Positions 53,564 through 63,069 of a stretch of 64,000 nucleotides of DNA are shown here, in pieces; positions within the stretch are counted from its first letter, which is position 1; every line of letters starts with the position of its first letter. A program made the translations under genes and the position numbers. Location: assembly GCF_015752315.1 (NCBI RefSeq), contig NZ_JADOVJ010000001.1:4270501-4334500 (forward strand), read 5' to 3'. Origin of the DNA: Nocardioides luteus (GTDB lineage Bacteria; Actinomycetota; Actinomycetes; Propionibacteriales; Nocardioidaceae). The notes below the pieces were generated by a model. The model did not search any database and was not told where the DNA came from. It saw only the letters and a program-made list of their open reading frames with translations.

Positions 53564-55200
53564 CTGATCGTGACCGTGACCCAGTCGGAGCGGGAGATGT
53601 TGCCGAGCGGGTCCACTGCCTCGATCTTGTACTTCTGCGACGAGCCGCTGGTGCGGCCGGTGTCGGTGAAGGTCATCGCGGTGTGCTTCCAGAACGGGGC
53701 CGAGACCTTCACGGTCTTGATCGGCGTGGAGTCGAGCGAGCCACGGTAGAGCTTGTAGGTCACCGCCGCGTTGTCCTTGTCCGGGTTGCCCGGCCACTTC
53801 AGCGTGGCCTTGCCTGCGGAGGGCGAGGAGCCGGTCAGCGCCCACTTCGCCCCCTTCAGCGTCGGCCCGACCTTGTTGGGGGCGACATCCTTGACGGCGA
53901 ACCGCACCAGGCCCTGCTGGGCGACGCCGTTGACCTTCAGGAACTCACCGCCGTACAGCACGTAGCTCGCGTTGGCGGTCACGGTCCAGGTCGACTGCTG
54001 GGCGCTGGTGTAGGTGCCGTTGGTCCACTTGGGGTACCACTCCAGGAACTCCGGGCGCGGGGTGCCGGGGTGGTCCGGGTAGCCGTACTTGTCGTCGGCG
54101 ATGTTGGTGCCGCGTACGTCCTGGGTGATGGCGGTCGAGTGATACCAAGCCCGTGGCTTGGTCTCCGGGAAGCCACCGGAGGTGTCGCAGCCGTGCTTGT
54201 GGCTGGCCTGGTAGACCGTCTTGGCGGTCGGCCAGACGGCGTAGGTGTCGCCGTGGCAGTCCTCGAGCCAGGTCAGCTTGCCGGTGGCCCAGTCGGCCTT
54301 GAACGAGCCCTCGAGGTTGCCGGAGCCCGCGTAGTTGTAGCCGGTGCCGTAGAAGCTGGTGCCGTCGGACTCGAGCGAGAGGATCGCCGACTCGGTGCCG
54401 CCGTTGCGGACCTCGTCGTTGACCGGCAGCGCCAGCGAGCTGCCCGAGGAGACCTCGAGCCGAGCCAGGCCGAAGCCCGGCTTGGAGGAGCCGTTGACGC
54501 TGGTGAACGCCCCACCGATCACGATCTTGGTGCCGTCGGAGGAGACCACGATGTCGTTGACGTTGCCACCGGCGACCTTCGGGTTCATCGGCAGCAGGCC
54601 GGTGCCGGTGTCGCTGGGCTTGACCGCGGCCACCTTCGTCCGCGCCGTCTTGTCGGCCGAGGTGAACACACCGCCGTAGAAGACCGCGCTGGACGTGGCC
54701 GCGACCGCGTTGGTGGTCGAGTTGAAGACCGGCCGGAAGCTCGTCGCCTTGCCGGTCGCGAGGTCGATCGCGGCGGCCCGGTAGCGGTTGACGCCGTCGA
54801 CCTGGGTGAAGCCGCCGGCGACGTAGAGCAGCTTCTTGTCGGGCGAGAGCGCCATGTCCTTGACCTGGCCGTTGAACGTCGGCGCGAAGGTGGTGATCAG
54901 CTTCCCGGTGGAGAGCCGGTAGGCGAGCATGTTGGACCGCGGCGTCTCGCTGGTGCCGGCCGCAGCACCCGCCGGCCGGGCGGAGGTGAAGCTGCCGCCG
55001 ACGTAGACGATGTCACCGACGATCACCTGCTTCCAGGCGACGCCGTCGATCTGGACGGTGGGAAGTACGTCGGCCGCGACCGTCGTCGGCAGGTCGGTGT
55101 CGGTCGGCGCGGTGTCCGCGGAGGCGGAGGTCGTCGCCAGGGTCAGGCTCGTTGCCACGAGCACCAGCACAGCCAGGATCGGCTTCATCACATCTCTCAT
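53560..55200 (-). CDS. Secreted beta-propeller protein with FN3 domain (short paralog)
   Basis: The 546-residue protein has a signal peptide, a propeller body with repeated strand units (VYVGGSFTSA, LYVAGGFTQVDG, VFYGGVFTS, IVIGGAFTSVNG) and a C-terminal fibronectin-III-like domain. It is closely related to the 765-residue protein encoded at 55966-58263 but lacks that protein's last 200 residues. Start codons ATG 55200 and ATG 55188 are both possible. It likely acts at the cell surface in EPS handling; no catalytic residues are evident. Confidence 0.8.
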   Translation of the reverse strand: MRDVMKPILAVLVLVATSLTLATTSASADTAPTDTDLPTTVAADVLPTVQIDGVAWKQVIVGDIVYVGGSFTSARPAGAAAGTSETPRSNMLAYRLSTGKLITTFAPTFNGQVKDMALSPDKKLLYVAGGFTQVDGVNRYRAAAIDLATGKATSFRPVFNSTTNAVAATSSAVFYGGVFTSADKTARTKVAAVKPSDTGTGLLPMNPKVAGGNVNDIVVSSDGTKIVIGGAFTSVNGSSKPGFGLARLEVSSGSSLALPVNDEVRNGGTESAILSLESDGTSFYGTGYNYAGSGNLEGSFKADWATGKLTWLEDCHGDTYAVWPTAKTVYQASHKHGCDTSGGFPETKPRAWYHSTAITQDVRGTNIADDKYGYPDHPGTPRPEFLEWYPKWTNGTYTSAQQSTWTVTANASYVLYGGEFLKVNGVAQQGLVRFAVKDVAPNKVGPTLKGAKWALTGSSPSAGKATLKWPGNPDKDNAAVTYKLYRGSLDSTPIKTVKVSAPFWKHTAMTFTDTGRTSGSSQKYKIEAVDPLGNISRSDWVTVTIR

Positions 55201-55212
55201 CGTGGGGGAGGT

Positions 55213-55836
55213 CTATCGCTGGGGTCGGCCCTTGAAGACCACCACGTCGGCGCCGTTGCCCAGATCGAGCTCGACGCGTACGGGGCGGGCTTCCTCGGGG
55301 ATCTGGAAGACGTAGACGCCCTTGGCCGACTCACCGTCGGCGACCGAGGCTGGGAACGGCACCTCGCCGTCGGAGGCGACGCTCACCGCCGGGGTGCGCT
55401 CGCGGCCGTAGTAGGCGTTGACCACACCGAGCGCAAGGTCGAGTTTCTTCCCGGTCTCGTTCTTCACCTTCACGGTGATCGCGAGCGCCGGACCACCGAT
55501 CTCACCGGGCAGGCTCGCGGTGGCCTGGACGGAGTCGATCCTGGCCAGCCGCGCGGTGACGCCCGGGGCCGAGGTCGCCTCGGCCTTCAGCCCGACGGTG
55601 CGGTTGTCGCCCGACGGCTTCCCCGGCTCGGTCTCCTCGGTCTCGGAGGACGATGCGGACTCCTTCTCCGACGGGGTCGCCGTCGGAGAGGGTGCGGCGG
55701 CCACCGTCGAGTCCGACCCGGCGGTGGCCGGGCCGGACGAGCTGCGCACGATGAGCACGACCGCGACGCTCACGAGGGCGACGGCAGCGACAGCTGCCGC
55801 GACGTACATCCTCGAACGCGGGACTTGACTGAGCAT
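55213..55836 (-). CDS. Single-pass membrane-anchored protein in EPS locus
   Basis: The 207-residue protein has an N-terminal membrane anchor (about 9-31), a serine/proline/glutamate linker and an extracellular beta-rich domain (LAITVKVKNETGKKLDLALG, ADVVVFKG) resembling a DUF4352-like immunoglobulin-type fold. The ATG at 55836 has GGAAG upstream. It is 12 bp from the next propeller gene and belongs to its operon. Function unknown. Confidence 0.75.
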   Translation of the reverse strand: MLSQVPRSRMYVAAAVAAVALVSVAVVLIVRSSSGPATAGSDSTVAAAPSPTATPSEKESASSSETEETEPGKPSGDNRTVGLKAEATSAPGVTARLARIDSVQATASLPGEIGGPALAITVKVKNETGKKLDLALGVVNAYYGRERTPAVSVASDGEVPFPASVADGESAKGVYVFQIPEEARPVRVELDLGNGADVVVFKGRPQR

Positions 55837-55935
55837 GGGGGATCTTCCGCGGGCGGGGTCGGACAAAGACATCTGTTCAAAGACGTTGCATTGAAGCCCA
55901 CGTCCGACGCCCGCGGGGGGATCCGCACGCCTACT

Positions 55936-55949
55936 CCCCAAGATCGGGT
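55936..55949. promoter_or_regulatory. EPS motif copy 2 (CCCC-N6-GGGT)
   Basis: CCCCAAGATCGGGT lies 100 bp upstream of the membrane-anchored protein gene that heads the propeller-GT2 operon, between the two propeller units. Confidence 0.6.
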
Positions 55950-55965
55950 ACGTGCGGAGCCAGGC

Positions 55966-58263
55966 CTACGGCTCGATCACCTTCAGATCGTCGTAGCTGA
56001 CCTCCACCGGCGTGGTGCCGATCGTCGAGGAGCCGAAGCCGCGCAGCATCACGCCGCCGGGGACCTGGTTGGCCGCGGTCGAGTCGGAGAGCTCGTACGT
56101 CCAGCCCGACGGCTCCGCCGAGCCGGCCGGCCACACCTTGGCGCGCACGGTCGTGGGGGCGGTGCCGGTGACCTGGAGGCGGACCTTCAGCCGGTCGCCG
56201 GGGGCGACGCTCAGGCCCGGGATGACGTTGGCGCCGACGACCGGGGTGCCGCTGCGTACGAGGTGGAGGCCGACGGTGCCGTCCGGGTTGAACCGGAGCC
56301 GCGAGGCGTAGTGGTCGGCGCCGGAGACGCGGGCGCCGAGGATCGACCAGACGTAGCCGGCGTCGGGGAGCCGGGAGACTCCGACGCTCACGGTCGCGTC
56401 GACATCGCCGGCCGAGACCTCCTGCAGGCGGGACTCGGTGGTCCCGCTGGCGGTGACCGCGTGCCGGCCGCGACCCTCGGAGACCGAGAAGTTGCCCGCG
56501 GTGCCGGTGGTGCGGGTCCAGGTGCCGCCGGTGTCGGCCGCGCCCCAGCCGCTCGTCTCGGCACGCCCGAAGGCGTCCGCGGCGACGATGCCCTCGACGG
56601 GCGGCGCCGGCTCGCCGGCGACGTCGACGGTGACCCACTCGGTGGGCGACTGGTTGCCGAAGGCGTCCTCGGCGACGACGCGGTAGCTCTGGGTGGTGCC
56701 CGGCGGCGCGGCGGTGTCGAGGAAGCTCTGCGTCGTCTGCTTCCAGAACGCCGCGGTGACGGCCTTCGTGTGGATCGGAGCGTCGGCCGATGCCCGGTAG
56801 ACCTTGTAGGTCACGGTCGCGTTGTCCCGGTCGGCGTTGCCGGGCCAGGTCAGCCGGACCTGGCCGTCGGCGGGCGAGGTCGCGGTGAGCCCGAAGTCGG
56901 CGCCGGACAGGGCCGGCCCGACGTCGTTGGGGGCGATGTCCTTGACCGCGAAGCGGACCAGGCCCTGCTGGGCGACCCCGTCGACCTTGAGGAACTCGCC
57001 GCCGTAGACGACGTAGTCGGCGTTGGCCGTCACCGTCCAGGGCGCCTGGTTGGCGCCGGTGAAGGTGCCGGGGGTCCACTTCGGGTACCACTCCAGGAAC
57101 TCCGGCCGCGGGGTGCCGGGGTGGTCGGGGTAGCCGTAGATGTCGCGGGTGTTGGTGCCGCGTACGGACTGGGTGACCGCGGTGGAGTGCTGGAAGCTGC
57201 GCGGGCTGGTCTCCGGGAAGCCGCCGGAGTTGCCGCAGTAGTGCTTGTGGCTGGCCTGGTAGACCGTCTCGGCGGTCGGCCAGATCGAGTAGGTGTCGCC
57301 GTGGCAGTCCTCGAGCCAGGTCAGCTGGCCGGTTGCCCAGCTGGCCTTGAAGGAGCCCTCGAGATTGCCGCCGCTGCCGTAGTGGTAGCCGCTGCCGTAG
57401 AAGCTGGTGCCGTCGGACTCCAGGGCGAGGATCGCGGAGTTGGCGCCACCGTTGCGGACCTCGGTGTTGACCGGGAGCGCCAGCGACGCCCCGGTGGCGA
57501 CCTTGATCCGGGCGAGGCCGTAGCCGGGGCTGGACCAGCCGTTGACCCTCGTGAAGTTGCCGCCGATCACGATGTCGGCGCCGTCGGGCGAGACCACGAT
57601 GTCCTGCACGGAGCCGTTGGAGACGGTCGGGTTCATCGACAGCAGGCCGGTGCCGGTGTCGGTGGGGCTGACGGCCGCCAGCTTCGTACGCGTGGTGTTG
57701 TCGGCGGAGGTGAACACGCCGCCGTAGAAGACCGCGGTGGACGTGGCCGCGACCGCGTTGGTGGTCGAGTTGAAGATCGGCCGGAAGCTGGTCAGTGCAC
57801 CCGTGGCCAGGTTGATCGCGGCGCCCCGGTAGCGGTTGACACCGTTGACCTGGGTGAAGCTGCCGGCGACATAGAGCAGGGATTTGTCGGGCGAGAGCGC
57901 CATGTCCTTGACCTGGCCGTTGAAGCTCGGCGCGAAGCCGGGGATCAGCTCACCGGTGGAGAGCCGGTAGGCCAGCATGTTGGCGCGCGGGGTCTCGTTC
58001 GTACCGGCCGCGGCGCCCGCCGGACGGGCCGAGGTGAAGCTGCCCCCGACGTAGACGGTGTCACCGACGATCACCTGCTTCCAGGCGACCCCGTCGATCT
58101 GCACCGTCGGGAGTACGTCGGCCGAGACCGTCTCCGGCAGCTCGGGGTCGACCGGAGCCGTGTCCGCCGTCGCCCCTCCCGACATGACCAGGCTGCTCAC
58201 CCCGAGAACAGCTGCGGCCGCCCCAGCCGCAAGCAGACGCCACTCGTGAATCCGCGTCATCAT
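55966..58263 (-). CDS. Secreted beta-propeller, FN3 and C-terminal jelly-roll-like protein (long paralog)
   Basis: The 765-residue protein has a signal peptide (LLAAGAAAAVLGVSSLV), a propeller body (about 40-440) with VYVGGSFTSA, LYVAGSFTQVNG and VFYGGVFTS units, an FN3-like domain (about 465-560) and a C-terminal region (AFGRAETSGWGAADTGGTWT onward) resembling a carbohydrate-binding or LamG-like fold. It is probably a surface protein that binds the polymer. Two consecutive ATGs (58263, 58260) could start it. Confidence 0.82.
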   Translation of the reverse strand: MMTRIHEWRLLAAGAAAAVLGVSSLVMSGGATADTAPVDPELPETVSADVLPTVQIDGVAWKQVIVGDTVYVGGSFTSARPAGAAAGTNETPRANMLAYRLSTGELIPGFAPSFNGQVKDMALSPDKSLLYVAGSFTQVNGVNRYRGAAINLATGALTSFRPIFNSTTNAVAATSTAVFYGGVFTSADNTTRTKLAAVSPTDTGTGLLSMNPTVSNGSVQDIVVSPDGADIVIGGNFTRVNGWSSPGYGLARIKVATGASLALPVNTEVRNGGANSAILALESDGTSFYGSGYHYGSGGNLEGSFKASWATGQLTWLEDCHGDTYSIWPTAETVYQASHKHYCGNSGGFPETSPRSFQHSTAVTQSVRGTNTRDIYGYPDHPGTPRPEFLEWYPKWTPGTFTGANQAPWTVTANADYVVYGGEFLKVDGVAQQGLVRFAVKDIAPNDVGPALSGADFGLTATSPADGQVRLTWPGNADRDNATVTYKVYRASADAPIHTKAVTAAFWKQTTQSFLDTAAPPGTTQSYRVVAEDAFGNQSPTEWVTVDVAGEPAPPVEGIVAADAFGRAETSGWGAADTGGTWTRTTGTAGNFSVSEGRGRHAVTASGTTESRLQEVSAGDVDATVSVGVSRLPDAGYVWSILGARVSGADHYASRLRFNPDGTVGLHLVRSGTPVVGANVIPGLSVAPGDRLKVRLQVTGTAPTTVRAKVWPAGSAEPSGWTYELSDSTAANQVPGGVMLRGFGSSTIGTTPVEVSYDDLKVIEP

Positions 58264-58351
58264 CCATCCCTGCACAAGGCGGCCACCTCGGCCGCGACAC
58301 GGCAGTGTCGCGGACATCCGCAGTCATCTGCCCGTCAATCGCCCTCCCCAT

Positions 58352-58365
58352 CCCCTGAATCGGGT
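58352..58365. promoter_or_regulatory. EPS motif copy 3 (CCCC-N6-GGGT)
   Basis: CCCCTGAATCGGGT lies in the divergent spacer about 90 bp from both the long propeller gene and the beta-helix gene. Confidence 0.6.
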
Positions 58366-58452
58366 ATGTGTTGGACCCAGACGCCCAACCCGCGCAAACT
58401 GCGTGGTGCAGACTCCAGCAACGTCAGTAGGCTGCACAGTCCACAGGAAGGC

Positions 58453-59592
58453 ATGCGTCTCTTGGCTGTCCCGCCCGGCCCGTCCCGGATCCTCGTCCTC
58501 GGCATCTCCGCGGTCGCCACCGTCGTCGCGCTGTCCTCCACCTATGTCCTGACCAGGGCTCAGGACGAGGACCCAGCGCCGCGTACGGAGCGGAACTACG
58601 CCAACCTGCCGCCCGACGACTTCGGCGGACCGGTGACCTTGACGCCGGCCCCGTCCTCGTCGGCGTCGCCGTCGGCCTCCTCGACCAGCTCGGTCAGGCC
58701 CTCGCCCGGCGCGACCCCGAGGACGCGGTCCTCGGACCCGGCGAACCGGTCCGGTGACCGGCCGACCGGGCAGGAGCCGCGCGAGGGCGAGCCGCTGGGT
58801 TCACCACCCCCGGGAGCAGGCTCGCCGGGGCCGCGCGACACCGGCGTACCTCCGAAGAAGAAGCTGCGCACCCACCGCGGCGACCTGATCATCAGGACTC
58901 CCGGACAGGTGGTCGACGGTCTCGAGGTGCACGGCCGGATCCAGGTCGAGGCGCCGAACGTGACGATCCGCAACACCTTGGTGATCGTGCCGACCGGCTC
59001 CGAGACCGCCGGGATCTCCAACAACAACGACCGCGGCGCCGGGATGCTGGTCAGCAACGTCGAGGTGCGGGCCGAGAACGCCGCCCCGGGCGTCAACGGA
59101 GTGGTCGGCCACGACTTCACCCTGCAGAACTCGGAGGTCCACCACGTCACCGACCAAGTGCACATCACCGGCAGCAACGTGACCGTGCGCGACAACTGGT
59201 TTCACGACAACTACCACTTCGAGAGCGACCCGTACCAGGACGGCGGCGCCTCCCACGACGACTCGATCCAGATCATCGGTGGCAGCAACATCACGATCGC
59301 GGACAACCGCTTCACCGGTGCCTACAACGCCGGTGTGCAGATCACCCAGAGCATCGGCGACGTCAGCGACGTCACGATCCGCGACAACTTGCTCGGCGGG
59401 GGTGGCTGCACCGTCAACGTCGCCGAGAAGAGCCGTGGCCCGATCCGCGGCGTGGAGATCCGCGACAACCGGTTCCTCAGCGACCAGCGTATCGACGGCT
59501 GCGCGATCATCCACCCGTCCTCCACGAAGATCAGCCACTCCGGCAACGTCTGGGACGACACCGGCCGCCCGGTGACGCTCACCCGCGGCTGA
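58453..59592 (+). CDS. Secreted right-handed parallel beta-helix protein
   Basis: The 379-residue protein has a membrane anchor or signal segment (about 12-33), a long serine/proline linker (to about 135) and a beta-helix of repeated N-x-[TV]-[IV]-[RS]-[DN]-N units (VTVRDNWFHDN, ITIADNRFTG, VTIRDNLLGG). Such folds occur in polysaccharide lyases and epimerases, so it may cleave or modify the EPS. The ATG at 58453 is the true start; the frame is open for 4.8 kb further upstream but that is antisense shadow. Confidence 0.85.
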   Translation: MRLLAVPPGPSRILVLGISAVATVVALSSTYVLTRAQDEDPAPRTERNYANLPPDDFGGPVTLTPAPSSSASPSASSTSSVRPSPGATPRTRSSDPANRSGDRPTGQEPREGEPLGSPPPGAGSPGPRDTGVPPKKKLRTHRGDLIIRTPGQVVDGLEVHGRIQVEAPNVTIRNTLVIVPTGSETAGISNNNDRGAGMLVSNVEVRAENAAPGVNGVVGHDFTLQNSEVHHVTDQVHITGSNVTVRDNWFHDNYHFESDPYQDGGASHDDSIQIIGGSNITIADNRFTGAYNAGVQITQSIGDVSDVTIRDNLLGGGGCTVNVAEKSRGPIRGVEIRDNRFLSDQRIDGCAIIHPSSTKISHSGNVWDDTGRPVTLTRG

Positions 59593-61036
59593 ATCGCCCG
59601 CCGAGCGCACCGCGCACCGTCACCACCAGCGACATCACGTCGCGGCGGATCGGCGGGACGACCAGCAGGAGCGCGTACGCCGCGGACCCGGCCACCACGC
59701 AGACCGGCACCGTGATCCCGGGGTGCTGCCCGTGGAGGGCCTGGGCGGTGGCGTACGCCGCGGCCGCGACGGCACCGGCAACCAGCAGGATGCGGGCAGC
59801 GCCGAGGTAGAGCGGTCCGACGCGGAGCCGGGTGCGGCGGGAGATCCACCACAGCGACAGCGGCCACTCCAGCAGATGGGCGGTCGCGTAGCCGACCGCG
59901 ACGCCGGTGACGCCGTAGCGCACGCCGACGAGCACGCAGACGACCTTCAGCACCGAGGCGACCAGGGTGTAGTGGCGCAGCTCGGTGGTCAGCCCATGGG
60001 CGAGGTAGACCCAGTAGCCGACGTAGGCCAGCGTCTGGAAGAGGCCAGCGCAGGCGAGCAGGGCGAAGATGCCGGCGACGTCCCAGCCCGGACCGAGGAA
60101 GAGGGCGCAGACGGGTACCGCGGCCCCGGCGATCAGGCCGAGGCCCGCGCCGAGGCTGTAGCCGAGCGCGATCTGCCCGCGCTGCACGAACCGCTGGGTC
60201 AGCGCCGGGTTGTCGCGGATCCGGCTCAGCACGGGCAGCGCGACCGTGGTCGTGGGGCCGCGCAGCTGGCCCAACGGGTTCATCAGCAGCTGCCAGGCGC
60301 GGTTGTAGGTGCCGAGCTGATGGGCGCCCAGGCGGGTGCCGATGAGCACGGAGTCGATGTTGCTGGCGGCGTAGTTGATCAGCTGGGTCCCCGCCAGCGA
60401 CCAGCCGAAACGCAGGAACTCGCCCATCTCCACCCCGCGTCGCGGGCGGCCGGGGAGCCAGCCGGCGAAGAGCCCGACGGCCACCAGGGTGACAGCGCCC
60501 TGGAGCAGCTGCTGGACGACCAGGGCCCAGTAGCCGGCGCCGTTGGCTGCTGCGTACGCCGCGACCCCGAGGGCCAGCAGCGGCGCCAGCGTGGAGGCCG
60601 CGGCGAGCCTGGCGAACTGCATCCGGCGGGTGAGGTCGGCGCGATACTGGGCACCCATGCCGTTGAGGACGAACATCCCTGCCAGGGCGGCGGTCAGGGT
60701 CGTCAGGGCCGGTTCGTCGTAGAGGGCGGCGATGAGCGGGGCGGCCGCGACGGCGAGGATCGCGAAGCCGAGGCCGAGGGCGGTGTTGAGCCACCACAGG
60801 TTGGTCTGCTGCTCGCGGCTCAGCTCCTCTGCCTGGACCGCGGCGGTCGAGAGCCCGAGGTCGCGGAAGATCTCGGCGACCGCGATGACCGCCAGCACCA
60901 TCGCGACCAGGCCGTAGTCGCGTGGGCTGAGCAGCCGGGAGAGCACCGCGACGGAGGCGACCTGGACCAGGATGCGTACGCCCTGGCCGCCGAGCACCAC
61001 CATCCCGCCCCGGGCGGCGCTCCTGCCCAGACTCAA
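59579..61036 (-). CDS. Wzx-like polysaccharide flippase
   Basis: The 485-residue protein has about fourteen hydrophobic segments and the polysaccharide-synthesis start (GGQGVRILVQVASVAVLSRLLSP, DYGLVAMV), matching the MOP/Wzx superfamily. It flips lipid-linked EPS units across the membrane. The TTG start overlaps the upstream GT4 stop by four bases (TTGA). The 3' end overlaps the beta-helix gene by 14 bp. Confidence 0.9.
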   Translation of the reverse strand: MSLGRSAARGGMVVLGGQGVRILVQVASVAVLSRLLSPRDYGLVAMVLAVIAVAEIFRDLGLSTAAVQAEELSREQQTNLWWLNTALGLGFAILAVAAAPLIAALYDEPALTTLTAALAGMFVLNGMGAQYRADLTRRMQFARLAAASTLAPLLALGVAAYAAANGAGYWALVVQQLLQGAVTLVAVGLFAGWLPGRPRRGVEMGEFLRFGWSLAGTQLINYAASNIDSVLIGTRLGAHQLGTYNRAWQLLMNPLGQLRGPTTTVALPVLSRIRDNPALTQRFVQRGQIALGYSLGAGLGLIAGAAVPVCALFLGPGWDVAGIFALLACAGLFQTLAYVGYWVYLAHGLTTELRHYTLVASVLKVVCVLVGVRYGVTGVAVGYATAHLLEWPLSLWWISRRTRLRVGPLYLGAARILLVAGAVAAAAYATAQALHGQHPGITVPVCVVAGSAAYALLLVVPPIRRDVMSLVVTVRGALGGRFSRG

Positions 61037-62154
61037 CCGAGCACCTCGGCGGCGATCTCGTCTCGGTAGCGCTCGGCACCGAAGCGCTCCTCGGCGTCTT
61101 TGCGTCCAGTGGACGCCAATTCGGCGGCCAGGGCGGGATCGGCGGCGAGCCGCCGGATCGCTTCTGCCAGATCGTGCACGTCACCAGGGGTCACCAGGAG
61201 ACCCGTCTCGCCGTCGGTGACGATCTCGGCCAGCCCCTGCACCCGGCTCGCGACCAGCGGCCGCTCGGCGAGCAGCGCCTCGACGGCGACGTTGCCGAAG
61301 GGCTCGACCCGGGAGGGCACCAGGACCACGTCGGCCTGCTCGAGCTCTCGGGCAGGCTCGTCGACGTAGCCGAGGAACTCGACGCTGCCGGCGAGGTCGC
61401 TGTCGGAGGCGCGGACGCGGAGCTCCTGCTCGAACCACTCGTAGCCCGCGAAGACCGACCCGCACACCCGCAGCCGGGCGTCGATCCCGCCCCGGCGCAC
61501 CTCGGCGAGCGCTTCGAGGGCCACGTCGGTCCCCTTGCGCGGCGAGAGCCGCCCGACCAGCACCAGCCGCAGCGGCCCGTCCGGCGTCCGGGTGCGCGCC
61601 GCCGTGACGGACTCCGGGCCGGGCACCCCGTTGTAGACGACCGTCGTACGCCGCGCCAGCACCTTCACCGTCCGCACGAGGACGTCGCGCGATGCCCGCG
61701 AGTTGGCCACCACGCGGGTCGCCAGCAGGAGCGGGGCGGTCAGGGCGAGGCGTACGGGCCTCGGCTGGTCGTCCTCGGCCTCGTGCACGTGGCAGACCAC
61801 GGGGACGCGGGCCGCGCGGGCGACGAGGATCCACCACGGGATGGTCACGGTGTTGACCAGCAGGCGGCTCGGCCGGACCCGCCGCCACAGCCGCGCCGCA
61901 CGCACCCAGAAGACCATCAGCGCCGCGGCCAGCCGGACCAGTCCCGTGGGGCTGAGGTAGGCCTTGCGCAGCACCGGGAACGTCATCACCTCGACGCTCG
62001 CGCCGGCGGCCTCGAGCAGCGGGATCAGGGGTCCGTGCTCGGGCACGACCACGGTGACCCGCTGCCCCGCCTGGTGCAGCCCACGCACCGTCTCGACCAG
62101 CTGAAGATCGGAGCCGTAGACGTCCGGTGACGGGTGGGCGACCAACAAACGCAT
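61033..62154 (-). CDS. Glycosyltransferase family 4
   Basis: The 373-residue GT-B enzyme shows the family-4 C-terminal pattern: LVLVGRLSPRKGTDVALEAL, VEFLGYVDEP and the donor-binding EPFGNVAVEALLAERP with its glutamate pair. It adds a sugar from a nucleotide donor to the lipid-linked EPS intermediate. It precedes and is coupled to the flippase gene. Confidence 0.92.
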   Translation of the reverse strand: MRLLVAHPSPDVYGSDLQLVETVRGLHQAGQRVTVVVPEHGPLIPLLEAAGASVEVMTFPVLRKAYLSPTGLVRLAAALMVFWVRAARLWRRVRPSRLLVNTVTIPWWILVARAARVPVVCHVHEAEDDQPRPVRLALTAPLLLATRVVANSRASRDVLVRTVKVLARRTTVVYNGVPGPESVTAARTRTPDGPLRLVLVGRLSPRKGTDVALEALAEVRRGGIDARLRVCGSVFAGYEWFEQELRVRASDSDLAGSVEFLGYVDEPARELEQADVVLVPSRVEPFGNVAVEALLAERPLVASRVQGLAEIVTDGETGLLVTPGDVHDLAEAIRRLAADPALAAELASTGRKDAEERFGAERYRDEIAAEVLG

Positions 62155-62210
62155 GATGAGTAAAGGTAGGCCACCCGAACGGCCCGGGCCGAAGGTCCTG
62201 GCAAAGTCCT

Positions 62211-62224
62211 ACCCAGATCTGGGG
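62211..62224. promoter_or_regulatory. EPS motif copy 4 (reverse of CCCC-N6-GGGT)
   Basis: ACCCAGATCTGGGG, the reverse complement of CCCCAGATCTGGGT, lies 57 bp before the GT4 start and about 90 bp before the CDP-alcohol transferase gene on the other strand. Confidence 0.6.
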
Positions 62225-62310
62225 AGCCAACGGCCTCGGTGACCTGGGAGGACCGAGGGTCCTCTAGGGTCCCGATGTCCCCCCCACGTATCAGCAAAGC
62301 AGGATCGAGC

Positions 62311-63069
62311 ATGGCCGCGACCGGCGCCGAACGCGCCCCCGGCGGGTTCCGTACGCACCTGCAGGCGCTGGGGCAGGCGCAGAAGCCCTCGCTCAACACC
62401 GCGGCCTACTCGCGGCTCGTCAACCGGCCCGCCGGCCGGGTTGTCGCCGCGGCCGCGCACACGCTCGGCGCGACGCCCAACCAGGTGACGGCGCTGAGCG
62501 CGACGCTCTCGGCCGCCGGCCTGGCGGTGCTCGCGCTGGTCGAGCCGCGCTGGTGGACCGGGGTCGTGGTCGCGTTGCTGCTCGCCGCTGGCTACGTGCT
62601 CGACTCCTCCGACGGCCAGCTCGCCCGGCTGCGTGGTGGCGGGTCGCGCTCGGGCGAGTGGCTCGACCACACCATCGACTGCTTCAAGACGGCCGGTCTG
62701 CACCTGGCGGTGCTCGTCTCCTGCTACCGCTTCGGTCCGGACTCCGACGGGTGGCTGCTGGTGCCGCTCGGGTTCGAGGTGGTCGCCGTGGTGACGTACT
62801 TCGGGCTGATCCTGATGCCGACCCTGCGCCCCGCCTCCTCCGGGTCGCCGTCGGCGGCGGTCCACGAGAACCCGCTGCGCAAGTGGGCGCTGCTGCCGAT
62901 GGACTACGGCGCGCAGTGCTGGATGTTCGTGGTGCTCGGGTTCGGGATGCTCATCTGGTGGACCTACGCGCTGGTCTTCGCCTGCAACGCCGCCGCGCTG
63001 GCCGTCGCGCTGCGCAAGTGGTGGCGTGAGCTGCGGGCGCTGGACGGCCCCTCGCAGGTGTCGCGATGA
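62311..63069 (+). CDS. CDP-alcohol phosphatidyltransferase family protein
   Basis: The protein of 252 residues has the CDP-alcohol phosphotransferase motif with DSSDGQLARLR followed by G-x3-D-x3-D (GEWLDHTID), plus several membrane helices. It transfers an alcohol from a CDP donor, perhaps to a lipid or sugar. The ATG at 62311 has AGGA six bases upstream; an ATG at 62275 and a GTG at 62239 are possible longer starts. It overlaps the next gene by four bases. Confidence 0.86.
   Translation: MAATGAERAPGGFRTHLQALGQAQKPSLNTAAYSRLVNRPAGRVVAAAAHTLGATPNQVTALSATLSAAGLAVLALVEPRWWTGVVVALLLAAGYVLDSSDGQLARLRGGGSRSGEWLDHTIDCFKTAGLHLAVLVSCYRFGPDSDGWLLVPLGFEVVAVVTYFGLILMPTLRPASSGSPSAAVHENPLRKWALLPMDYGAQCWMFVVLGFGMLIWWTYALVFACNAAALAVALRKWWRELRALDGPSQVSR

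Noticed and set aside
53683..58452. 5' part of a 1969-residue plus-strand frame that ends in the beta-helix gene
   Set aside because: The first 1590 codons are antisense to the two propeller genes and the membrane protein; the real beta-helix gene starts at 58453 with a proper signal segment.
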